A DNA stretch of 51,741 nucleotides from an uncultured Rhodospirillales bacterium (GTDB taxonomy: Bacteria > Pseudomonadota > Alphaproteobacteria > Kiloniellales > Kiloniellaceae), in assembly GCA_913060675.1 (NCBI GenBank), contig CAJXUS010000031.1, positions 1 through 51,741 of the forward strand, given 5' to 3'. How positions within the stretch are numbered: position 1 is the first letter of the stretch; every line of letters begins with the position of its first letter. The position numbers and the translations under genes are program-made. Below the pieces are notes generated by a model. It worked only from the letters and a program-made list of their open reading frames with translations, had not been told where the DNA came from and did not search any database. Shown one piece after another: positions 16,889 to 26,268 of this stretch.

Positions 16889-17443
16889 TCATTCTGCTTT
16901 TAGATCGATGTAAATATTCTGATATTTATATTGATCTGATTCAGGATCTTCTCTGGCAGCATTAATGGCTGTAACAATTAGGACACCAAGAAGTCCACCG
17001 CTCGGAGCATGCTGGTTACGAACCGCAGTTGTGTAATTATATATCTCGCTGGTTTGTGTTCCCAACCCGATATCGGAATTACATTTAACAAACAGCGGAG
17101 CTGAGTGTTCACCATATATTGGGACAAGAACGTGTTGTGGTGTTTTAAATTCAGCGGTGTATTCCTGTCCGTTCAATACACAATCCGCACCAATAAATTC
17201 TTTGGTTGTTTTTGCGGCTTTCTCTTTGAAGTTAGTGCGGATTTCGACCAGGGCCGTACCACGAAAACGCGGAACCGCCGTATCGTCTTCCGTACGGGCG
17301 GCGGCGTAAATATCCAGGCCCTTTGATGTCGCGACATTTGTGGGTGTGATGTTTAGGGGAGGGGTTTCAATTTCTGAATATTTTACCCCACAAGCACTTA
17401 ACAATAGGGTCATAAATATTAGCGCAACAACTCTGCCTACCAT
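16889..17443 (-). CDS. Small lipoprotein of unknown function
   Basis: 184-aa secreted protein. The N-terminus has a basic start and a hydrophobic core ending in the lipobox LLSAC (Cys18), so it should be lipidated and membrane-anchored. The mature part is hydrophilic and beta-rich, with two further Cys (DCVLNG and KCNSDIG) that could form a disulfide. Near the C-terminus is GGLLGVLIVTAINAARED, a short hydrophobic helix. No family recognised. It is convergent with the peroxidase gene and divergent from a Sel1 gene. Confidence 0.75.
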   Translation of the reverse strand: MVGRVVALIFMTLLLSACGVKYSEIETPPLNITPTNVATSKGLDIYAAARTEDDTAVPRFRGTALVEIRTNFKEKAAKTTKEFIGADCVLNGQEYTAEFKTPQHVLVPIYGEHSAPLFVKCNSDIGLGTQTSEIYNYTTAVRNQHAPSGGLLGVLIVTAINAAREDPESDQYKYQNIYIDLKAE

Positions 17444-17622
17444 AATACTGCCTTATAATTTTTCGTTGTTTGAATTTTGTGATTGGAACTCTGAAAGAGG
17501 ATACTAAGTACCTTATTTTACATCTAATTACAGGTTATTTTTCTTCTTATACTTGTAAAGTAATTCTGTGTCGATATCTTGGTTTTAAATTTATTTAGTC
17601 TTTGTATTGCGGGAAATAAAGC

Positions 17623-18231
17623 GTGATTAAGTATAGATCCATTTGGGGGGCCATCGGCTTTGCTACTGCCAGTGTTTTACTTGGAACGACGGGTGCCTCA
17701 GGACAAGAAGAAAAGAGCTTCCCCGAGTACAAACAGGCCTGTGTTGAGGGAGAGGCCTCGGCCTGTACTCAAGCGGGTATCAAATTTGCTGAAGTCTTCA
17801 ATTATCAACAAGCGGCCCCGCTTTATAAACAGGGGTGCGATGGCGGGGATGGTTTGGGTTGTGCGCACCTCGGGTTACAGAATTTAATGGGGTTGGGTGG
17901 TGAAAGAGATCTTGGCAAAGCTTTCGCCTTGAACACTCAGGCGTGCGATCTGAAAAATGTTATGGGCTGCTTTAGTCTCGGTTATATGTACAGTAGTGGC
18001 GTTGGTGTAGAAAAAGACATTCAAACCGCTGTGTCTCATTATGCCTGGGCATGTGATAAGGGCTTGCCTCGAAGCTGTCTTTCTCTTGCTCGGATGTATA
18101 AAAGCGGAAACGGTGTAAAACAGGATAAAAGCAAAGCTACTGAACTTAAATATAAAGCTTGCTTGGCGAGTTTACCCTCACCGATATTAACGGCAGAACT
18201 TTGTAAAGATATGTTGGCTTGGGAGAAGTAA
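17623..18231 (+). CDS. Exported Sel1/Hcp-like repeat protein, 202 aa
   Basis: Has a Sec signal (basic start, hydrophobic core, cleavage near GASGQ). Four Sel1 repeats follow, each with a C-x7-C pair (CVEGEASAC, CDGGDGLGC, CDLKNVMGC, CDKGLPRSC), plus a degenerate fifth with its two cysteines farther apart. In Helicobacter cysteine-rich proteins such pairs form a disulfide within each helical repeat. The predicted product is a periplasmic disulfide-stapled solenoid, probably a protein-binding scaffold. The start is GTG with GCGGGAA upstream. First of ten intact paralogues in the window. Confidence 0.88.
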   Translation: MIKYRSIWGAIGFATASVLLGTTGASGQEEKSFPEYKQACVEGEASACTQAGIKFAEVFNYQQAAPLYKQGCDGGDGLGCAHLGLQNLMGLGGERDLGKAFALNTQACDLKNVMGCFSLGYMYSSGVGVEKDIQTAVSHYAWACDKGLPRSCLSLARMYKSGNGVKQDKSKATELKYKACLASLPSPILTAELCKDMLAWEK

Positions 18232-18382
18232 GGAAATACAGCGCGGTGGTGGTGTCAAGGCCGACGCGGACCAAGGCCACCCCCTATAAGGTAAAGGCAT
18301 GGTTTACCGTATAGTTTCACAAATTTGTCGAGTAGTATCTTCAAAGAATAAGCTATCTGATTTTTTGAAAAAGCAGCTAATC

Positions 18383-19972
18383 TCAGAGTTGTCCGAACAT
18401 TTTTAATAAAGGTCCGCCAACACCTGTTTGATCGACAACAGTGACAATTACGTCCCCCGAAAGCGCGGATAGGGTAAGGATGATTGCCATAACGGGGAAC
18501 CGCATCAACAGTGGTTTGGCCGTGCGTGACACAGTGCACCAAACCGAGCTTAATTTAGATTTAGGGGCGAGAAGATCTTTTTCTTTTCTGGGGGAATATA
18601 CAAAAGGTGATCCCAGTAAAATGACGAGAGCAGGTATTGTCATATAATAGATAGACAACCCGGGTGAAACTGTAATTTGAGTTGTTAAAAAGATAAGGCC
18701 GATTAAAGTGGTTAGAATGGCAAAAGCGCCGATATATTTTTGAAATCCATACTTTTTCAAAGCGCAGGCACTGATCGTAGCCAAAACCGTAAAAAAGATC
18801 ATAAAAGCTGTTAATCCATCTCCGTAATCACCTCTCATGCCAAGGATCTCTTTTAGTCCGATCCATTTGAAACCTTGCCAGAGGATCATTTCGATTACCA
18901 GCAACAGAACTGCCGTGGCAACGATGCAAAATATAGCCATGAGGTAATCTAACGGGAGTAGAAGTTTACTTTGGTCTGAAAGGTTTTGACGGCCTCTATC
19001 CCGCCAAGCCCAGACTGCATAGGTTGCTCCGATTGGTAACAGCATTCCAAAGCCAACTAAAATAAATCCTAGGTACCCCAGATTACCGGTAATTTTTTCC
19101 GACATTGAAGGGATTTGTTTAGTGTCTTTATTGAGGTACTTCAAGATAACCAGCAGAACCGTAACAAGGGCGACTATAAGCAGGAAAGGAAAAAGTAATT
19201 CTAAAACGTAAACCGTTATTTCGGAAACCGTTACGTACCAGGACAGTGTGTATTTTATGGGGTTAAATAGAAATGGGGAACTAGAAACAAATAACGTCCA
19301 GACCCAGAAATGTCGGGTGAAAATTTTGGGAAGAGAGCCTGGATAAAGATTACTAAATACATTTCCCAATGATGATTTTTTTAAGAGAGGATATCTAGCC
19401 GACACTGTATCAAGAACAGTCCCTAATATAACTAGGGGTAATGCTATATCAGTCAGAATACCTGTGCTTGCATGCGACAAGCTCCATCCCTGGAGAAAGT
19501 CTGACAGGTTCAGTTCCTTATGTGACAATACACCGGACAAGTGGTGGCCCCATATATGGATTGCCAAAAAGAAAGCCGTGATCAGGGCGACCCAAATACC
19601 AAGGATGCGCCAGATAGTCATTAAGAGGATAGCTAGGGTAATCCCGGCAAAATAAGATGTGGCAGAGCCTGCTGGCTCCGGATAATAAGATTCTGCATTT
19701 CCAAGTGTCCAGGGAAGTGCGGAAACCCCCACTAGGAGAAATGAAAACAGATAACGCCTCCATAAGCTTTCAGAGATTTTTCTTTTGTATTTCATACAAG
19801 ACCAAACTAGGAAAAAGGTCGCACACAAAGTCCAAATGGTAATTGTTTCACGATGATAAATAATAAGTGGATCGCGCAGAGCGTAGGGAAGGGGAGAAGA
19901 GAAATAGAGAACCAGAAATATCCAAACCATTGAAATGACCAAATAGGCCCGTGAATAAATAAATTGTGGCAT
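18383..19972 (-). CDS. Polytopic membrane protein, possible divergent TRAP-type permease
   Basis: 529-aa inner-membrane protein with roughly 13-15 hydrophobic helices. The stretch WRILGIWVALITAFFLAIHI, then a loop with LSHKELNLSDFLQG and helix IALPLVILGTVLDTVSA, resembles the start of fused 4TM-12TM TRAP permeases. The conserved GGPAKVAV-type signature of that family is not found, and the protein ends shortly after a TGVGG turn where such permeases continue. It may be a degenerate or truncated relative, or an unrelated transporter. No solute-binding gene adjoins it. The ATG at 19972 has AGGGAAG upstream, so the earlier frame extension is not used. Confidence 0.5.
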   Translation of the reverse strand: MPQFIYSRAYLVISMVWIFLVLYFSSPLPYALRDPLIIYHRETITIWTLCATFFLVWSCMKYKRKISESLWRRYLFSFLLVGVSALPWTLGNAESYYPEPAGSATSYFAGITLAILLMTIWRILGIWVALITAFFLAIHIWGHHLSGVLSHKELNLSDFLQGWSLSHASTGILTDIALPLVILGTVLDTVSARYPLLKKSSLGNVFSNLYPGSLPKIFTRHFWVWTLFVSSSPFLFNPIKYTLSWYVTVSEITVYVLELLFPFLLIVALVTVLLVILKYLNKDTKQIPSMSEKITGNLGYLGFILVGFGMLLPIGATYAVWAWRDRGRQNLSDQSKLLLPLDYLMAIFCIVATAVLLLVIEMILWQGFKWIGLKEILGMRGDYGDGLTAFMIFFTVLATISACALKKYGFQKYIGAFAILTTLIGLIFLTTQITVSPGLSIYYMTIPALVILLGSPFVYSPRKEKDLLAPKSKLSSVWCTVSRTAKPLLMRFPVMAIILTLSALSGDVIVTVVDQTGVGGPLLKMFGQL

Positions 19973-20100
19973 TAACTTCCCTGAACGATATGAATTACAG
20001 GCGCTATGGAGAAACAACCTGCTGAACTGGTTTAAATTCTAAGGTATGGATATGGTATCTGTTCACCACTTTTAGTTGTTAGTTATGGCTTGTGCAATAC

Positions 20101-21018
20101 TTACTTAGCTCGATATTTATTTGTTTCTCCCTCAACAAATTTCCAAAACAATCCGGCGGCTTTTGATCTGGGCTCTAGCGGTTTTCGTGCCAGGACGATG
20201 TTGGTGGTGGGGGCTTGTGCGAGGGGTATTCGGGTTATTCCTTGGGTCTCTTCGGGCAAAGACAGTGCGGCGACGATGGCGTTGCCGAGGCCAGCGCGGA
20301 CCAGAGCCAGAATTGAGTGGGTTTGCTGGACTCTTTGGCTGATGACGAGGTCCCCAATCGTATCTCCAAACCATGATGTAATCGTTGGCTCGCTGCCGCC
20401 CAGGGTCATGATAAAAGGTGTAGCGAAAAAGTCTCTTGGGTTTAAGCCTGAATTTATACCAGAAGGTAAGCTGGCCTGGTTTGCTAATGGGCTGCCGTCT
20501 GGAACCAACGCAACCAACTGATCGGTGGCGAGAGGGAGGATGTCGTAGTCTTCGCCGGGGTCCGCCAGAACGGCCATGTCGACGAGGTCACGTTGCAGGC
20601 TTTGAAGCGTTTCTGCGTCGGTTGCTTCTGTAATATGTGCCGATATAGCAGGATAGGACTTGGCAAAGTTCATCAGAAGAGGGGGCAGAATACGGGTTGA
20701 GGCGCTAGCACCGAACGATCCTATTTGGACCGAGCCAGCTTTGTTGCGTCGCAAGGCTGACAGGCGATCATCCAAGGATGATAAGGTCTGGATGACGTCT
20801 TGGGCGTGAGCCACAACCACATGACCTTCTTCGGTGAGTTCAAGAGGGCGCACGCCGCGTCGCACCAGGGTTAACCCAACCATTTTCTCTAGGCCCGCAA
20901 TTGAACGACTGACAGCCGATTGCGTGATACCAAGGTCGACAGCAGTAAGAGAAACACTCCCGGTATTGATCAGGCTTTCCAGGGCACGCAGGGCGGTTAA
21001 GGCAGGGTCAAACGTCAT
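20101..21018 (-). CDS. LysR-family regulator
   Basis: 305-aa LysR factor. The helix-turn-helix region is TGSVSLTAVDLGITQSAVSR. The effector domain runs from about residue 90 to 295. It is divergent from a TauD-like dioxygenase gene across 81 AT-rich bases containing a perfect palindrome, so it probably controls that gene and the AEC permease behind it. Confidence 0.9.
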   Translation of the reverse strand: MTFDPALTALRALESLINTGSVSLTAVDLGITQSAVSRSIAGLEKMVGLTLVRRGVRPLELTEEGHVVVAHAQDVIQTLSSLDDRLSALRRNKAGSVQIGSFGASASTRILPPLLMNFAKSYPAISAHITEATDAETLQSLQRDLVDMAVLADPGEDYDILPLATDQLVALVPDGSPLANQASLPSGINSGLNPRDFFATPFIMTLGGSEPTITSWFGDTIGDLVISQRVQQTHSILALVRAGLGNAIVAALSLPEETQGITRIPLAQAPTTNIVLARKPLEPRSKAAGLFWKFVEGETNKYRAK

Positions 21019-21021
21019 GGT

Positions 21022-21036
21022 ATGATTTTAAATCAT
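21022..21036. promoter_or_regulatory. Palindromic LysR operator candidate
   Basis: Perfect 15-base palindrome ATGATTT-T-AAATCAT just upstream of the LysR start. The half-site AAATCAT recurs at 21061-21067 near the dioxygenase start. The spacing of about 30 bases fits recognition and activation sites of a LysR tetramer (inference). Confidence 0.45.
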
Positions 21037-21099
21037 TTTAATATTCATAACAATTCATTTAAATCATATTGATAATTTATTTGATAAAGGTGTGTTGCC

Positions 21100-22260
21100 A
21101 TGACCGATAGGGATGTTCCTCCTGTTATTTCTTCTGGTGTTTCTTCAGGTGTTTTTGGGGGCTATACCGGGGCAATACCTTTGCCCGGTTCCTTAACCCA
21201 GGGTGATCCTATCACGGGAACCAAATTCGGTCCTATTACGGGTCCAGCGGCCTGGATCGGGTCTGATATAGCCGGGCAGGAAGACAAGTGGTTGGTACAG
21301 CTCTCCGAAAAGGATATTGCTGATCTGGAGCAGGCCGCAAGCCATTATTTGGCGCTGGGACGCGATGTCGGTGAAATTACAGCGAAAGATTTTCCACTTG
21401 GCGCTTTCGCTGATCATTTGAAAGCCTTGCAGAACAAGCTCCTGAACGGGGCGGGTGTGGAAGTCCTGCGCGGTTTGCCGACGGAAAGCTACAGCCAGGA
21501 GTTTGCGGCAACGATCTTTTGTGGCATCGGGGCCCATCTTGGTTCGGCAAGATCTCAAAACGCGCAAGGTCATATTCTTGGGCATGTGCGTGATACCGGA
21601 GCCAACTCAAAGGACGCAAACACACGGATCTACCAAACCGCAGAACGACAGAGCTTTCACACTGATAGTGCTGATGTTGTGGGTCTGTTGTGCCTGCGTA
21701 CCGCCAAAGAAGGCGGCAGGTCTTTGTTGGTCTCTGCGGTTTCGATCTATAACCGGATGTTGGCGGAGCGCCCGGACCTGCTTGAAAAACTGTTTGATCC
21801 GATCGCAACTGATCGCCGGGGAGAAATTCCAGAGGGTGCCAAACCCTATATGGAAATCCCGGTGCTGAGCTGGCATCAAGGTCACCTGACCGTGTTTTAT
21901 CAACGCCAATACATTGATAGTGCACAGCGTTTTGAGGGGGCCATGCGTCTAACCGACGCTCATATAGAAGCCTTGGATATGTTTGATGCACTGGCCAATG
22001 ATCCAAAAATGCACTTTGGCATGCAGCTTGAGCCGGGCGACATGCAGTTCGTCTATAATCATTCCCAATTACATGATCGTACTGGTTTTATCGATTGGCC
22101 AGAGCCAGACAAGCGTCGGCATCTGATGCGCCTTTGGTTATCTCTTCCGGGAGATCGCCCGCTGCCTGAGAGTTTCAAGCAACGCTATGGCTCTATAGAG
22201 ATTGGCAATCGCGGCGGTATTATTACGCGGGAAACCAAACTGCATGCGCCGCTTGATTAG
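21100..22260 (+). CDS. TauD/TfdA-family Fe(II)/2-oxoglutarate dioxygenase
   Basis: 386-aa oxygenase. Iron ligands are His187 and Asp189 (QSFHTDSADVV) and probably His325 (LHDRTGFIDWPE). Arg340 or Arg344 in RRHLMRLWLS would bind 2-oxoglutarate. It belongs to the TauD-like branch found in catabolic clusters rather than to true taurine dioxygenases; the substrate is unknown. The Gly/Ser-rich first 40 residues are probably unstructured. It is divergent from a LysR gene, with an AEC permease gene 143 bases downstream on the same strand that could carry the substrate or product. Confidence 0.85.
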   Translation: MTDRDVPPVISSGVSSGVFGGYTGAIPLPGSLTQGDPITGTKFGPITGPAAWIGSDIAGQEDKWLVQLSEKDIADLEQAASHYLALGRDVGEITAKDFPLGAFADHLKALQNKLLNGAGVEVLRGLPTESYSQEFAATIFCGIGAHLGSARSQNAQGHILGHVRDTGANSKDANTRIYQTAERQSFHTDSADVVGLLCLRTAKEGGRSLLVSAVSIYNRMLAERPDLLEKLFDPIATDRRGEIPEGAKPYMEIPVLSWHQGHLTVFYQRQYIDSAQRFEGAMRLTDAHIEALDMFDALANDPKMHFGMQLEPGDMQFVYNHSQLHDRTGFIDWPEPDKRRHLMRLWLSLPGDRPLPESFKQRYGSIEIGNRGGIITRETKLHAPLD

Positions 22261-22336
22261 GCAGGTTCAACCTGCACTGATCTAGGGGCCTCAGTTAATA
22301 AGCAACACTTCGATTTAACACCCCGAAACACTGGTG

Positions 22337-22363
22337 CCTTGCCCTGAAATCATAAGGGCAGGG
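22337..22363 (+). terminator. Hairpin between dioxygenase and permease genes
   Basis: Nine-position stem (22337-22345 with 22355-22363, one G-T wobble) and 9-base loop. No T run follows, so it may attenuate or protect RNA rather than fully terminate. Confidence 0.4.
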
Positions 22364-22403
22364 TGGTGTGTTGTGTGCGAAATCCATGAATAACGAGAGC
22401 GAC

Positions 22404-23333
22404 ATGCTAGATACTGTTTTACAAATTGCGCCTATTTTTGGTTTGCTTATCCTAGGTCAGGTCCTGCAGCGTGGCGGTATTCCCAGTCTGGAATTCTGGC
22501 GTCTCAATGACAAGTTGGTCTATTGGGTGTTGATGCCTTCGCTGCTGTTTTACAAGACTTCAACCACGGATTTCGACGCGGTACCGATTGGGGCCTTTGC
22601 TCTGGTTATCTTGGGTGGTTTTACCTGTGCGGTGGTTTTTGGGTTGCTGTTGTGGGGCAAGTCATCGACTACTGGTGCAGTTGCCAGCTCGGTACTTCAG
22701 GGATCTGCCCGGCACAATACCTTTATCGCGCTTACCGTGGCTGAACAGCTTTTTGGCTCCGAAGGGCTGGCGCTGGCGACCTTGCTCTCGGCCTTACTGA
22801 TCCCCGCGACCAACCTGTCGATTGTCTCGCTGATGGTTGTCATGACCTCAGATAAAAAAGGCGGCGGCATTATTCCGGCGATCTTGCGCGATCTTTTGCG
22901 GAACCCCTTGTTGCTGGCAGTGGGGGCTGGGGTGATCAGTAATTTTGCCATCGGAAGCGAGGTTCCTGTGGTGCACAACATGACCCGTATTCTCGGGCAG
23001 GCCGCTCTTCCAATCGTGTTGCTTTCGGTAGGCGCCAGCTTACAGATCGGCTCCATTAAAGTGCTCACGACCCCAATGGTATTTGCGACGGTGGGGAAAA
23101 TGATGGTCTTCCCCCTCGCAACCTTCTTCCTGGCACTGGCCACGGGCCTGTCAGAAATGCAGACCATGATCGCCATGCTGTTCGCCGCAGCCCCCACGGC
23201 TTCTTCCGCCTATACCCTGGCCCGCCAAATGGGCGGAGACGCCAAACTCATGGCCGAAATCATCACCGTGCAAACCGGGTTGAGCTTCCTGACCATCCCG
23301 ACGACTTTGTGGGTGGTGGGTATGCTGTATTAG
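22404..23333 (+). CDS. AEC (auxin efflux carrier) family permease
   Basis: 309-aa membrane protein with about ten hydrophobic helices in two five-helix halves. LNDKLVYWVLMPSLLFYKTS and the QGSARHNTFIAL stretch before helix four are typical of bacterial AEC carriers, which move small organic acids such as malate. The ATG at 22404 has GAGAG upstream; an earlier ATG at 22386 lacks a site. It follows the dioxygenase gene and may export or import its substrate or product. Confidence 0.85.
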   Translation: MLDTVLQIAPIFGLLILGQVLQRGGIPSLEFWRLNDKLVYWVLMPSLLFYKTSTTDFDAVPIGAFALVILGGFTCAVVFGLLLWGKSSTTGAVASSVLQGSARHNTFIALTVAEQLFGSEGLALATLLSALLIPATNLSIVSLMVVMTSDKKGGGIIPAILRDLLRNPLLLAVGAGVISNFAIGSEVPVVHNMTRILGQAALPIVLLSVGASLQIGSIKVLTTPMVFATVGKMMVFPLATFFLALATGLSEMQTMIAMLFAAAPTASSAYTLARQMGGDAKLMAEIITVQTGLSFLTIPTTLWVVGMLY

Positions 23334-23408
23334 GGGAGAGTTTCCTACTTATACTTGTTCTGTGGTTACGGGCCTTTATAGTAGCTTCTATCGTAATTTA
23401 AGGGGGAT

Positions 23409-25052
23409 ATGAGGTTGCGATTTTCACTACTAAATATGTTTGTTTTTGTATTATTCGCTTGTGGAGTAGAGCTAGCCGCTGCAGAACAGGTAAGTGAAAT
23501 CAAAACCCAGAAACACCCTTGTATAAATGAGAAACCTCTCACGTGTCTTGCTCTAGGTAATCGCTATAGGGATGGCAACAGAGTTGAGCAGAGCTATAAA
23601 ACGGCTGCTAGCTATTATCGCTTTATCTGTGAACGAAAGTACCGTGAGGGCTGTGATAATCTTGCCGAGCTTTATTATGCAGGTAAGGGCGTCGCACAAG
23701 ATTATGAGTTTGCTTTTCACGAGTTCAAGACTTCCTGTGACAAGGGGCATATGAGCAGTTGTTCAAGGTTGGGCGATCTTTACGATCTGGGGCACGGTAC
23801 TAAAAAATCTGCGGAGCAGGCCTTACACTACAACAATCTTGCTTGCGATAAAGGATACGCTGAAGGCTGTTTGAAACTCGGTTCCAGTTTTTATGAGGGC
23901 AAGGTAGTCGAGCGGGATTTCGACCAAGCTTATCTGCACTTTAAAATCGCTTGTGATGATGAGAATGCCGAAGGATGTTTTAATCTGGGTATGATACATC
24001 TTGAGGGTAAGGAAGTCTGGGAAACGAATACAGATGCCCTATGGAAAAGTAAAACTGATGCCATAAAATACTTCGAAAAATCTTGCAAGAATGGATACAA
24101 GCCAGCTTGTGTGGAATTAGCTTACATAAGAGAAAAACCGGCTCTAGGGGTCGTTTCGTTAGAAATTGATGTCGCCAAGATCCCTAAAATAGATTATCGA
24201 GCAAAAGCTTGGGAGCTTGAATCCGCTTGTGAAAGAGGCGATTATCAAGCCTGTGCAGAGTTTGGTGCTCAAATTCTACACGGTTTAGGGACAGACAAGA
24301 AACCTAAAAAGGCTTATCAGCTATTTGATCGGGCCTGTGAACGTAAAAATGCTCGCGGATGTAATGGTCTTGGGGTTGCTTACTATACTGGTTCTGGCGC
24401 GGCTATTAATTATGAAAAAGCAACGTCTCTTTTAGAACAAGCTTGCAAAATGGGGGAAATGCGGGGCTGTAAAAATTTAGGGGATCTATATCGATTGGGC
24501 AAAGGGGTTGGGATCGATTATACAAAATCAAGAGATCTTTATAAGCTGACTTGCTCAAACGGATATGGATATGGGTGCTCATTAGTTGCTGCATTGTATA
24601 GGCATGGAAGTGGAGGAACTAGGCCTCAAACTAAAATTGCGCTGAAATATATGAATAAGGCAATAGAACTCTTCTCGCAGGATTGTACTGAAGGGGATGT
24701 AATATCTTGCCATCTCCTCGCTACGTATCATGTAAAAGGGCTAAATTTATCTGGTTCTCGCTCCGTTGCTCTTACCTTGCTCAAGTTTTCTTGTGATAGA
24801 GGATATCACGAGTCCTGTTATGAAGCTGGGGAACTCTATTCTGAATTTCTGAATTATGCCAAGGCAAGAGATAATTACACCTTTGCTTGCCATAGAAAAG
24901 TCGGAAAATCCTGTTTTGAACTGGCGCAAATGTTTGAGGAAGGCAAAGCTGTTCAACAGGATAAGCTAAGAGCCAAAGAGTTGTTTAAGGAAGCCTGTGA
25001 TAAAGGTCATAATCCTGGCTGTTATCGCTATAACAACTTCCCTTCTGATTAA
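23409..25052 (+). CDS. Exported Sel1/Hcp-like repeat protein, 547 aa
   Basis: Largest of the family here, with fourteen C-x7-C pairs, each in a ~36-residue Sel1 repeat (for example CERKYREGC, CDKGYAEGC, CERGDYQAC, CKMGEMRGC). Two repeats carry longer inserts (after CDDENAEGC and CSNGYGYGC). A hydrophobic N-terminus ends near ELAAAEQ, a likely signal-peptidase I site. A Cys in the hydrophobic core (FAC) is a poor lipobox. GGGGG at 23402-23406 lies only two bases from this ATG, so an in-frame TTG at 23415 could be the true start. Predicted periplasmic disulfide-rich solenoid. Confidence 0.88.
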   Translation: MRLRFSLLNMFVFVLFACGVELAAAEQVSEIKTQKHPCINEKPLTCLALGNRYRDGNRVEQSYKTAASYYRFICERKYREGCDNLAELYYAGKGVAQDYEFAFHEFKTSCDKGHMSSCSRLGDLYDLGHGTKKSAEQALHYNNLACDKGYAEGCLKLGSSFYEGKVVERDFDQAYLHFKIACDDENAEGCFNLGMIHLEGKEVWETNTDALWKSKTDAIKYFEKSCKNGYKPACVELAYIREKPALGVVSLEIDVAKIPKIDYRAKAWELESACERGDYQACAEFGAQILHGLGTDKKPKKAYQLFDRACERKNARGCNGLGVAYYTGSGAAINYEKATSLLEQACKMGEMRGCKNLGDLYRLGKGVGIDYTKSRDLYKLTCSNGYGYGCSLVAALYRHGSGGTRPQTKIALKYMNKAIELFSQDCTEGDVISCHLLATYHVKGLNLSGSRSVALTLLKFSCDRGYHESCYEAGELYSEFLNYAKARDNYTFACHRKVGKSCFELAQMFEEGKAVQQDKLRAKELFKEACDKGHNPGCYRYNNFPSD

Positions 25053-25064
25053 CTGCTTTAACTA

Positions 25065-25217
25065 CTAATCCTCCAACCGCTCAGGATGTCCGGCGTCATT
25101 AATGTGCACGGTGAGTTCGTAGAGAAAGTCGGTATCACCGTAGTGGTCAAAAACGAAGGCAAAGCATCGGGAACAATTGGTCGGCTGGTTCTCATTTAGT
25201 CGGCGGCTATGGCCACC
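25065..25217 (-). pseudogene. Unidentified C-terminal gene fragment
   Basis: On the minus strand a protein-like stretch (RRLNENQPTNCSRCFAFVF, then DHYGDTDFLYELTVHIND) ends in a natural TAG at 25065. Upstream it runs into the reverse of a Sel1 remnant, so its 5' part is missing. The sequence looks coding in composition but I cannot assign a family. It could be the tail of a gene cut by rearrangement. Confidence 0.3.
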
Positions 25218-25224
25218 CCTGAAC

Positions 25225-25326
25225 GTAGATCTCTGCGGCCTCAGCAAAGCCAAAGAGCTATTCAAACATACTTGCGAAAAAGGCGATGCTGCTGGCTGTA
25301 AACGAATAAAGACCATTGGCCAGTAG
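25225..25326 (+). pseudogene. Remnant of a Sel1/Hcp-like gene (3' end)
   Basis: The frame starting at 25225 reads LSKAKELFKHTCEKGDAAGC, then KRIKTIGQ and a TAG at 25324-25326. This is the last Sel1 repeat with one C-x7-C pair, close to the end of the 547-aa gene upstream (AKELFKEACDKGHNPGC). It has no start, signal peptide or upstream repeats. It is probably what is left of a second, mostly deleted paralogue. Confidence 0.75.
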
Positions 25327-25356
25327 AATAAACTCAACGAATATGATCTCTCCACC

Positions 25357-26241
25357 TTAACCCGGCGTGCTTATCGCGATTTGCTTGCGCACGAGTTTGA
25401 TGAATTGTCTGACTTTTTTGGGTGGTTTGTTTGAGAACTGATGAATGGCATAGATCGGGGTTTCGCTTAAAGGGGCGATGGGGATAAGGGTGTTGTTCGC
25501 GATGCCGCTTGCGGCCGTTAAATCTGGTAACCGCGCGACGCCGAGGCCGCTTTGGGTTAAGCGCAGGATATCCGGCATGGTGTTGCATCTTGCCCGGGGT
25601 TTTACCTTGAAGGCAATGTTCTTACCGATGTGTAAGGTAACCGGGTTGCCTTGCCATTCATTGGCGAGATGATCCCAGTTTGCAAGTTGTGCCAGGTCGT
25701 CAGGAACTCCGCCTTGTGCTGCAATATATTCAGGATGTGCGTAGAGGCTTTCTGTCAGGGTGCCAACTTTTGTAATCCGGGCGGTTTGTCCGTCGGGATG
25801 GCCCACCCTGATGGCGACATCGATGTGTTCTTCGATGATTTTTACCGAGGCGTCTTCGGCAATAAGCCTGACGTGCATTTTAGGGTATAGCGCAAAATAC
25901 TGTTTGATTACCGGGGCCACGATATCTCCACACAATGCATGAGGCGCGGTCAGAGACAAATTCCCCTGCGGATCAGTTGTGTCCTCCCAGAAATTGTCGA
26001 GGGCAGTGTCATAGGCATGTTTGATGTTCGCGCAGCTGTCGTAAAACTGGGCACCTGCATCTGTGAGGGTCAGGCTGCGTGTGCTCCTGAGAAGAAGCCG
26101 AGTGTCCATATCACTTTCCAAACGGGAAATCGTTTGGCTAATGGCTGATTTGGTGCGGCCGAGGTGGATTGACGCGCCGGTAAAAGAGCGTGCCTCAACC
26201 ACTGCCATAAACACCATCATATCTTGAACGTCAGGCTTCAT
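25357..26241 (-). CDS. LysR-family regulator
   Basis: 294-aa LysR factor. The helix-turn-helix is RSFTGASIHLGRTKSAISQ. The effector domain starts GNLSLTAPHALCGDIVAP, and IKIIEEHIDVAIRVGH fits the CrgA/DmlR-like group. It is divergent from the NTF2-like gene at 26382 and probably regulates it. Its 3' end abuts the Sel1 remnant and the minus-strand fragment. Confidence 0.9.
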   Translation of the reverse strand: MKPDVQDMMVFMAVVEARSFTGASIHLGRTKSAISQTISRLESDMDTRLLLRSTRSLTLTDAGAQFYDSCANIKHAYDTALDNFWEDTTDPQGNLSLTAPHALCGDIVAPVIKQYFALYPKMHVRLIAEDASVKIIEEHIDVAIRVGHPDGQTARITKVGTLTESLYAHPEYIAAQGGVPDDLAQLANWDHLANEWQGNPVTLHIGKNIAFKVKPRARCNTMPDILRLTQSGLGVARLPDLTAASGIANNTLIPIAPLSETPIYAIHQFSNKPPKKVRQFIKLVRKQIAISTPG

Positions 26242-26268
26242 TGTTCATATTTTCTAAACAGTAATTTC

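Noticed and set aside
18255..18542. Minus-strand 95-aa frame near the permease end
   Set aside because: Overlaps the membrane-protein gene in another frame, Cys/Arg-rich, and no ribosome site.
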